Below are positions 18,021-26,769 of a stretch of 26,769 nt of DNA, in pieces. The first letter of the stretch is position 1, and every line of letters begins with the position of its first letter. Made by a program: the position numbers and the translations under genes. The DNA comes from Nymphaea colorata (Eukaryota > Streptophyta > Magnoliopsida > Nymphaeales > Nymphaeaceae): contig NW_022205081.1 of the NCBI RefSeq assembly GCF_008831285.2, positions 7,501 to 34,269 of the forward strand, read 5' to 3'. A model generated the notes under the pieces. That model was given only the letters and a program-made list of their open reading frames with translations, made no database searches and was not told where the DNA came from.

Positions 18021-18523
18021 CCTATTCATGTCATACATCGCCTTTATTTGCCCAGTCAATTACGAAGATTCATAATTTGGATAATAAATAATTGTTTCCG
18101 TTTGGGACGCGCGACGAACAACAAGAACTATGTTCTGCGGAACCGTTGCTATTTCATTCCATTCTATTCAACAATTGACCAAAATTGGAATTAAGAGGAG
18201 TTGGATCAATCAATCAATCTTGATATGGGATGATTCGCTTTGATGAATCTCTTCGTTTGTATCCATGTGAGATAATGACAAAGACAAGAAGAGTTCACGA
18301 ATCAGATGAAAAATTCAGTAGGTTAGGTGGGCCGAGCTACATTACATATTATATGTGAACTCCGGTGTATGCTTAGAAGGATGATTCCAGGGTCCGATCC
18401 GATTCAATAGAAATAAGATGGCGATGGTTTACATTATGAAGAAAACATGTATATGTGATAGTAGATATTCATATATATGGACTACCCATCTATATTATTT
18501 CATTCCCCATCACTTTCTATTAT

Positions 18524-18565
18524 ATAGATATAGATTCCACTTTAATAGATATAGATTCCACTTTA
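18524..18565. repeat. Perfect 21-bp tandem duplication
   Basis: The unit beginning atagatatagattccac occurs at 18524-18544 and 18545-18565 without mismatch, in the atpI-atpH spacer. Confidence 0.92.
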
Positions 18566-19002
18566 TTTATATGGATTACGATATATAAGCTCTTCCCTTT
18601 TTCGTCTGTGACTTTATTGTATATGTGGATTGAATATGAAGTTAGCCTATGAATGCATATAGAGAAGATGAAGGAGGGAGGAATTGAAGAGTGGGTTCGG
18701 AACAAAGAAATAGAAGAACTAATATGGATTTTCAAAGACTTGGATAGTGAATAAAAACGAGATATTGAAGTAGTTCTGATGATTCAGTAATATCAAATAT
18801 CATCACATCACTTCTTAACTCAAATTGGGTTCGGAGTTCTTAGTTTAGTTGTATGGATCTTAGTGATGGAATATGAAATAATAAGTAATGTAACTAATTA
18901 ATATATAATATAAATATATAACATATAATAACATTAATTATATATAAGAATCATTGGTTTATTTGATTATATCATTAACCATTTCTTCATTTTTTGTTGT
19001 GA

Positions 19003-19623
<621 letters not shown>

Positions 19624-20901
19624 ATGAAAAATCTAACCGATTCTTCGTTTTTTTGGGTCACTGGCCATCCGCCGGGAGTTTCGGGTTTATACCGATATTT
19701 TAGCAACAAATCTAATAAATCTAAGTGTAGTGCTTGGTGTATTGATCTTTTTTGGAAAGGGAGTGTGTGCGAGTTGTGTATTTCAAGAATAGGCTGGAAC
19801 CAACCAGCTGCACTTTATATTTTGCTATTGTAATCTAATAATAGAGAAAGGTGCACGATCTCAACGAATTACTTCTGAATAAATCAATAAGTCCTATGTA
19901 AGAACCATAGCATTTCGTGACTCGTTTGGTAAATTGGATTCTCTATTAACCAATAATGTGAGACCATTTAGTTAACATGGTTAAAGCTGAACTGTTTGAA
20001 GTCTAAGCACAACACGGTACTCTTTCTACCACTGCGTTAGTACAAGATAAGATGGTTTCAAAATGCATAAATATTTTGTTGGGATTTATTTGATATAGAA
20101 CACTCATATCAATAAAATGATTTGAACCATTGACTGGAAAACGGGTACCTCGCCCTTCCTTTTTATCTAATGCTGAATCGACGACCTATGTGTATAAAAT
20201 GAGAAAGAATTCTTTTGGATGTGAAGAAATAAAAGAAACGACTTTGCTGACAATTACAAGTTTTTTTGGTCTGGTCAGAAGAGCCCTCCAGAGATCCTGG
20301 GTTTTCTTGTATCAGTTTTTATATCCTGGAATACGAACAGAGAAGAGAGGTAGGCTCATTAAGAAAGAGATATGGGAATGCCCCATAAGTATAAGTAATT
20401 TAATGAGCGTGAGAGCCAATGATCGAAAGATTCATGTTCGGTTCGGGAAGAGATCGTGGAAGTTGTGGAATTGATGGGAGATAATCTACTTTCATTAAGT
20501 GATTTATTAGATAATCGAAAGCAGAGGATTTTGAGTACTATTCGCAATTCAGAAGAACTATGCGGAGGAGCCGTTGAGCAGCTTGAAAAGCACGGGCTCG
20601 CTTACAGAAAGTGGAAAGGGAAGCGGAAGAGTTTCGAGTGAATGGATACTCTGAGATAGAACAAGAAAAGATAAATTTGATTAATGCGCTTATCAGAATT
20701 TGGAACAATTAGAAATTACAAAAACGAAAGCATTCATTTCGAACAACAAAGAGCGATTAATCAGGTCCAACAACGAGTTTTCCAACAGCCTTACAAGGGG
20801 CTCTAGGAACTCTGAATAATTGTTTGAACGGCGAGTTACATTTACGCACCATCGGTGCTAATATTGGCATACTTGGGGCCATGAAAGAAATAACCGATTA
20901 G
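19624..20901 (+). CDS. atpF: ATP synthase CFo subunit b (I), split by a group II intron (frameshifted copy)
   Basis: Exon 1 is 19624-19766 and exon 2 is 20496-20901. AtpF is the peripheral stalk subunit that holds CF1 against rotation. Exon 1 encodes MKNLTDS, then [10 protein letters not shown] and the membrane segment around [16 protein letters not shown]. Exon 2 encodes the long charged helix starting [13 protein letters not shown] and ends KEITD. Exon 1 is two bases short (a T near 19642, an A near 19688). Exon 2 is four short (A near 20587, G near 20689, A near 20713, A near 20787). Adding six restores 145 + 410 = 555 bases, exactly the 184-residue family length. Codon 31, a known editing site in tobacco, already reads CTA here (19712-19714). 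A CC-to-TT change makes Phe where Ser is usual near 19648. Confidence 0.92.
19767..20495 (+). other. atpF: atpF group II intron
   Basis: The intron begins GTGCGAG (GUGYG consensus) and ends AT before TA AGT GAT of exon 2; it is 729 bases long. A domain V hairpin is at 20413-20444 (GAGCCAATGATC, GAAA loop, ATTCATGTTCGGTTC). This is 32 bases, against the nearly invariant 34, so it probably carries base losses like the exons. No maturase frame is present. Confidence 0.85.
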
Positions 20902-20969
20902 TCCTTCTACTATAGGATAGGTATTATTTTTCTCCTTTTTTGCTTCCTAGAAAGAATTAAGAGATACTA

Positions 20970-22483
<1,514 letters not shown>

Positions 22484-22613
22484 GAAATTGGTTATTTCAT
22501 TTGGTAGAGTCTCTTAGTACGACATAAATTGTTGAGAAAAGAAATGGCTCTGATTCGAATCATTCAAATATGTTTCTTGGAATAGCAATCCAAACAAAAT
22601 AGATGTAAATAAT

Positions 22614-22684
22614 TGCGTCCAATAGGATTTGAACCTATACCAAAGGTTAGAAGACCTCTGTCCTATCCATTAGACAATGGACGC
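22614..22684 (-). tRNA. trnR-UCU: tRNA-Arg (UCU), one base missing in the anticodon loop
   Basis: Read on the minus strand: acceptor GCGTCCA, D-arm GTCTAATGGATAGGAC, anticodon region GGTCTTCTAACC and T-arm GGTTCAAATCC, ending GGACGC plus A. The family sequence has three As after the anticodon TCT, but here only two are present (complement of TT at 22647-22648). That leaves a six-base anticodon loop and 71 bases instead of 72. If real, the tRNA could not function normally; a consensus error is likelier. Confidence 0.9.
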
Positions 22685-22824
22685 TTCTCGTCCCGATTCT
22701 CTTCTTTCTGATTCCTCCTTTCCATTCCCTGTTTGGATAAAAACAGAAACAATCAGATTGTATGCGTCTTAGGGAATAAAGACGCATATTAAAATCAATG
22801 ATGGATGTATTATGATTCATATCG

Positions 22825-23627
22825 AGCGGGTAGCGGGAATCGAACCCGCATCGTTAGCTTGGAAGGCTAGGGGTTATAGTCGACGTCGATTCATCACTAT
22901 TAACGTCTCTAATTCAAACCGAACATGAAACTTTGGTTTCATTCGGCTCCTTATGAATAAAGGATAGATTCCCGATTTAGGGCGTAAAGTAACCTAAACG
23001 AAAAAATTGACGATGTATGATATTAGTATGGAATGGAAAGGTATGGAAATCAAAGAAGGAAGTCATAGCAATCGGAATAAGAAAAATTCGATCCATAACA
23101 CCTATGTCAGCTTTTCTGTCTGAATGTATCCAAAGCTATTCGCTTTCTAGATGATCCTCTAGAGGAGGGGTATTATAAACCCTTCTAGTTACTTCGTTCC
23201 TATTTCTACTGACATGAATCCTAGGAAAAGAATCTTATTTCTACCGAGCTGAAACAATATATGCCGATGGCCCCGGTAAACGAAGTCACCGTTTAATAGC
23301 TATTTGCTTCAATCTCCCCTTTACAAAAATCGAAGATCTAGTTACGATTAGAAATACACTTTTGTATCTTCATCCATGGATCTTTTACTCATACTTATCT
23401 AATTCTATTGGAAAACTCAAAAATTATGCTTCGCAATTCCATAATCCCAGTTTTTGGATGCAAATCGCGAAAATTATATTCTTCCCCAATTGTGGCATTG
23501 ATAGGAAAGGGTTAACCCTTATAGAATAAAGTTTTTGATCGGAATATGAATGTATCAAACCGAAAGAACCCTTAACTATTTCAGTTGGTAATAGAACGAA
23601 TCACACTTTTACCATAAACTATACCGC
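22825..23627 (-). tRNA. trnG-UCC: tRNA-Gly (UCC), split by a group II intron
   Basis: On the minus strand, exon 1 is 23607-23627 and exon 2 is 22825-22872. Exon 2 carries anticodon TCC in AGCCTTCCAAGCT and T-arm GCGGGTTCGATTCCCGC, ending TACCCGCT. Exon 1 should be 23 bases (GCGGGTATAGTTTAGTGG then TAAAA) but is 21 here: one C/G pair is missing in the acceptor (CC at 23624-23625 instead of three) and one base near 23613-23614. The exon 1 acceptor can no longer fully pair with exon 2. The gene lies between trnR and trnS, as in other angiosperms. Confidence 0.88.
22873..23606 (-). other. trnG-UCC: trnG-UCC group II intron
   Basis: Read on the minus strand, the intron begins GTGTGATTCG directly after exon 1, and a complete 34-base domain V hairpin (GAGCCGAATGAAAC, CAAAG, then CATGTTCGGTTT) lies at 22916-22949. 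A 14-bp perfect palindrome aagggttaaccctt is at 23507-23520. No maturase frame is present. Confidence 0.85.
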
Positions 23628-24363
23628 TACATTGTGATTATTGTATAGGAATGCCCATTTGTCGAACAAGGAGATGAGGCGCGATCAGAATTGTGAATAT
23701 TAGAGTGCTGACATGCCCTGTCTCCGGGGATACTTGATGAAATAGGGCAAGAGGATAATAAAAAAACCTTTTGTTTTGCTGTAGAAGTCGTTACTCAGAG
23801 GTCCGATAGAATCGGCGAGGTTGGAACAGAAAAATAAGTTTTGTGCAATAATATATATAGTTAAGTTATAGTTTATAGTTCCATTTTTTTTTTTGCTCAA
23901 GTTTATTTAAACAAAACAAAGCTTGTCTCTTGAGTACTTGAGGGAACATACATACGCTTTTCCCATTCCAATAAAAAAAAGCAACGATGAACAAAGGAAA
24001 ATAAGGAAATAACAATATAATAAATTTCCTTCATATCATAGAAATCGAAATAGCTCTTGTTGCTGCTTCAACTCAATAACATATTGGTTTTCCAATTTCT
24101 CATTTTAGGTTAGGTTGAAAAGGGGGGGAATGGCCTGGCCAGTGCCTAGCCAGGCGGGAGAACAAAAGAATAACCTTTCGAACGAAATAAAATCAAAGAG
24201 GGATCTTTTTTTCCTTTTTTCCTTTAGAGATACCTGTTTGAATGGTTGTATAAATAGGATTCTTATAAAATCATATATATCTCTAGAAATAAAGAAAAAA
24301 AATATGAATCTTTACTTCACACGTCGTGTCACATATGAATTATTCATTTTTTTTTTTTCAATT
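23628..24363. other. trnG-trnS intergenic spacer
   Basis: 736 bases between divergent trnG (minus) and trnS (plus). I looked for psb30/ycf12, which gymnosperms and ferns keep near here, and saw none. A GC-only 7-bp hairpin is at 24133-24155. Otherwise it is AT-rich and featureless. Confidence 0.65.
24133..24155. repeat. GC-rich 7-bp hairpin in the trnG-trnS spacer
   Basis: GCCTGGC (24133-24139) and GCCAGGC (24149-24155) pair perfectly around a nine-base loop. It is unusually GC-rich for the surrounding spacer. The role is unknown; a transcript end or processing element is possible. Confidence 0.6.
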
Positions 24364-24450
24364 GGAGAGATGGCTGAGTGGACTAAAGCGGCAGATTGCT
24401 AATCTGTTGTACGAGCTATTCGTACCGGGGTTCGAATCCCTCTCTCTCCG
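24364..24450 (+). tRNA. trnS-GCU: tRNA-Ser (GCU), T-arm one base short
   Basis: This class II tRNA has acceptor GGAGAGA, anticodon GCT in GATTGCTAATC, a long variable arm (TTGTACGAGCTATTCGTAC) and 3' acceptor TCTCTCC plus G. The T-arm should begin GAGGGTTCGAATCCCTC, but here it reads CGGGGTTCGAATCCCTC after one base is lost around 24426-24430. Length is therefore 87 instead of 88. The rest of the molecule matches the family. Confidence 0.92.
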
Positions 24451-24523
24451 TTTCCTACGCTCACTTGATATTTATCTTTCTCATTCTATAAACCCGAGTC
24501 CCTTTGGTTTGGTTGGATTGATG

Positions 24524-24545
24524 ATTTCATTTAAATAAATGAAAT
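24524..24545 (-). terminator. psbI 3' hairpin between psbI and trnS
   Basis: ATTTCATTTA (24524-24533) and TAAATGAAAT (24536-24545) form a perfect 10-bp stem with a two-base loop. A second longer-range pair, GGTTTGGTT (24506-24514) with AACCAAACC (24588-24596), encloses it. It lies about 80 bases past the psbI stop on the minus strand, a usual place for a plastid mRNA 3' end. trnS on the other strand ends 74 bases away, so it could serve either. Confidence 0.5.
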
Positions 24546-24623
24546 GTATGGAATAGATAAAATTTAAGTTAAGAAGATGGATTTAGAAACCAAACCAAAA
24601 AGGAAAGAAAAATCTATTATTCT

Positions 24624-24735
<112 letters not shown>

Positions 24736-25165
24736 TACAATCTCCAGACCTGTTGGGGAGAAAAAGGGAAAGATTCTCAACCTTTTACCATCTCATTTTT
24801 GATACCAAGAAACGAAGTGGTTTTTAGAAAAGAAGGAATTAACAGGAATTCATTCATTTGTATTGTAATAAAATAAGGTTCTGATTCTTCGTTACCAAAA
24901 AAAAAGAATCTCGTCATACCTACAATGCGATTTGTTGATATTGCATGCGGGGGCTCAGAATACCGTATGCGCTCCATGGATGGAGGGTCAGAATGAGGAA
25001 ATGAGGTGATCCGGATTCACGGAGTCTATTGAAGAATGTTCAATGTTTGAATCGAGGGTTCTTGTCTTAATGCACTACTTATCTCATCTTTCTTGGTAAA
25101 ATTGGTAAAATATTTTTTTTTTTTTTGAATAAGTCATGAATCTTTCTAGAACAGTATCAAGGATC
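24736..25165. other. psbK-psbI intergenic spacer
   Basis: 430 bases between psbK and psbI, both on the minus strand and usually cotranscribed. It contains a run of 14 Ts (25113-25126) and a 9-bp tandem duplication, ttggtaaaa, at 25093-25110. No gene is visible. The length and homopolymers make it a typical variable marker region. Confidence 0.7.
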
Positions 25166-25348
25166 TCATCGAAAACTTACAGCAGCTTGCCACACAAAGG
25201 CTAAGAGAAAAAGAGCACAGGTATGACCGGCATAAAATCCACGATTGGGTTCAAAAAGCATAAGCCTCGGGCAATTTGCGAAGAAAAACCCACTCGGCTG
25301 AAGGGCAGAATTAAGACAGATACAGATTAAACTAAAGATATTAGGCAT
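25166..25348 (-). CDS. psbK: Photosystem II protein K precursor (three compensating base losses)
   Basis: PsbK is a small PSII subunit made with an N-terminal propeptide. The minus-strand frame is open for 60 residues, starting [20 protein letters not shown] and ending [13 protein letters not shown], both family-typical. The middle (about residues 25-47) is in the wrong frames and loses the conserved mature start ([14 protein letters not shown]). Three one-base losses explain this: an A in the Ala-Lys codons, a T in the AFL run and a T in the later T run. They add to one codon, so the ORF closes normally: 183 observed plus three equals 186, 61 codons plus stop. An automatic annotator would accept this ORF as intact, wrongly. 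Confidence 0.93.
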   Translation of the reverse strand: MPNIFSLICICLNSALQPSGFFFANCPRLMLFEPNRGFYAGHTCALFLLAFVWQAAVSFR

Positions 25349-25684
25349 AACAAATATTTTGTTCTTAGAATAATATCATTTTATTGAGTTATTTCTTGAA
25401 GGGAAAAAATCAAGAAAGAGGGTAGGTAAAAAAGTCCTTCTTTCTTGAATTCCCCCAATCAAAGATCCTTCAATTGTCAAATTGAATTATACGGAATCAT
25501 ACTTTCATACAATATCTTAATTATCTTAATTTAATTAATGTAATGATCAATGAATTTAGTTTTATTCCGGATTTACACGTGTCGAATCTCAGCAACAACT
25601 TCTTTCTTCCATAGATACTGGCTGGAATTGACGAACACCCGATACCAATATTAATGTATATTCGTGTTTGAATAGAAACATAAA
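25349..25684. other. psbK-trnQ intergenic spacer
   Basis: 336 AT-rich bases between divergent psbK (minus) and trnQ (plus). It should hold the psbK promoter. A TTGACA on the minus strand near 25476-25481 has no convincing -10 partner. No gene is visible. Confidence 0.65.
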
Positions 25685-25756
25685 TGGGGCGTGGCCAAGC
25701 GGTAAGGCAACGGGTTTTGGTCCTGTTACTCGGAGGTTCGAATCCTTCCGTCCCAG
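25685..25756 (+). tRNA. trnQ-UUG: tRNA-Gln (UUG)
   Basis: A 72-base plastid tRNA-Gln with acceptor TGGGGCG, D-arm GCCAAGCGGTAAGGC, anticodon TTG in the loop TTTTGGT, T-arm GGAGGTTCGAATCCTTC and 3' end CGTCCCA plus G. The anticodon stem reads ACGGG with CCTGT, so one pair is G-U rather than G-C. No base appears to be missing. Confidence 0.95.
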
Positions 25757-26769
25757 ATTAATTCCATCTAACTCAACAAATATTTGTTCTCTTTAATCAT
25801 CTAAATTTCTATTTAGGAGGTTCATGTTGGATACAATGTAATCGTAATCTATTCTTTATTCTAGTTTTTTCTTTCTAGTTTGGTTTTAATGTTAATGATT
25901 TTTAATGTTAATGATTCTTTTCTGATTAGACTTTACCTTTCTATTCTGTATTCTGTTTCCTACACACGGAATCACTTTCAATGACTGACACACGTATGAA
26001 AAATCCATGATTTTGGTATAGGCGTGGGGGAGCATAGACATAGATCCGTTGAAAAGATATTTTTTGATTTAATTCAAAATGGATTATTCAGTCTATTGTC
26101 CGTACCGTTCATATTGGAGTTGGTAGTCAAAAGAAACTTTATGCTTGAATCCAGAAAATTCTGATTCCTGCATGATCCATTCTGAGTCGAAATGTCGAAA
26201 GAAACCTCTTCTATCTTCTAACTTTGGAATTAATGGTAAAGCAGATATGGTAATCGTATCTCATTTAATAATTATCCCAATTGAGAATTCATTTTATTTG
26301 GATTCTAATGAGGGTTCGAGTTCGTGGTACCAATTCCATCAACGGGATTCGAGTTCCTAAGACTGGACTCAAATGAAAAAATGGGAATAAAAAACGGATC
26401 TGGACCTTTTTTGTTTTGCACTTATACGTGTCTGGTACTGGTATAGCACGCAGCTTACACAGCTTATAAGAAAAGAAGATTCTTTTGTTGGTTGACCGGG
26501 TATGCATGATTCATAATATAATCCAGATGAAATGTTTTTTAGATATGTGATGTGCTGATCAACAATGGAAGGTATCAATTGAAATATCTGTGGCTATTCC
26601 CGATTTCATCAACAAACAATCAAGTTCAATAGGAATAGATGCATTGTATTGTACCCAATTTGCATCTGGTTCTAATGAACTGATGAATAATGGAATTGTA
26701 AATCCATTGGTAGGCAGAATCGCGGATTTAATTTACTTGACTTTATCGAACGACTCTGGAAGCAAAAAA
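25757..26769. other. trnQ-rps16 intergenic spacer (partial)
   Basis: The remaining 1,013 bases after trnQ. By standard order rps16 follows on the plus strand, but I find no rps16 exon 1 (which starts MVKLRLKRCGRKQ). The spacer in tobacco is also more than 1 kb, so this is not evidence of gene loss. The short open frames show no family resemblance. A 16-bp duplication lies at 25885-25916. Confidence 0.7.
25885..25916. repeat. Perfect 16-bp tandem duplication
   Basis: tttaatgttaatgatt occurs at 25885-25900 and 25901-25916 without mismatch, about 130 bases after trnQ. Confidence 0.9.

Noticed and set aside
26145-26769. A possible rps16, matK, accD or chlB fragment after trnQ
   Set aside because: Translations on both strands showed no recognisable block of any of these proteins; it reads as spacer.

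Overview
This window is a stretch of the plastid (chloroplast) large single-copy region of a land plant, almost certainly a non-grass flowering plant. The gene order is trnE-trnY-trnD-psbM-petN-trnC-rpoB-rpoC1-rpoC2-rps2-atpI-atpH-atpF-atpA-trnR-trnG-trnS-psbI-psbK-trnQ, which is the standard angiosperm order written in reverse. The DNA is AT-rich, the tRNAs are plastid-type, and group II introns sit in rpoC1, atpF and trnG-UCC. The rpoC1 intron argues against grasses. The lack of a visible psb30/ycf12 or chl gene argues against most gymnosperms and ferns. The protein residues look like those of magnoliids, early eudicots or non-grass monocots, but I cannot name a genus.

Layout: positions 1-1056 hold the trnE-trnY-trnD cluster on the plus strand behind a sigma70-type promoter. 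Positions 1057-5527 are mostly spacer around three small genes: psbM (plus), petN (minus) and trnC-GCA (minus). Positions 5528-15875 hold rpoB, rpoC1 and rpoC2, which encode the beta, beta' and beta'' subunits of the plastid-encoded RNA polymerase. Positions 16047-22483 hold rps2 followed by atpI-atpH-atpF-atpA, the plastid-encoded CFo and CF1 alpha subunits of that ATP-synthase operon. Positions 22614-25756 hold trnR-UCU, split trnG-UCC, trnS-GCU, psbI, psbK and trnQ-UUG. The last kilobase is the trnQ-rps16 spacer, and rps16 is not reached.

The striking property is that every long protein gene, plus trnR, trnG, trnS, psbI and psbK, is interrupted by single-base indels. I count roughly 70 or more one-base losses against about six one-base gains. 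Most lie in runs of 2-7 identical bases. Once these are allowed for, gene lengths return to family values in every gene where I could do the arithmetic (atpA, atpF, atpH, atpI, rps2, rpoB, psbK, psbI). I noticed no substitution-made stop codon. The indels are patchy: positions 5600-6868, 7394-9001 and 9008-10459 read cleanly, while 11.8-15 kb and 16-25.3 kb are dense. I judge base-calling or consensus error in an ordinary functional plastome most likely. A recent nuclear or mitochondrial copy of plastid DNA is the main alternative. Most frameshifted genes are therefore annotated as CDS with their breaks listed.

I found no undescribed biological system. The second-tier observations are small: perfect short tandem duplications in spacers, RNA 3'-end hairpins, an in-frame 15-base duplication inside rpoC2, a palindrome over the trnE promoter -10 region, and codons that look like plastid C-to-U RNA-editing sites.
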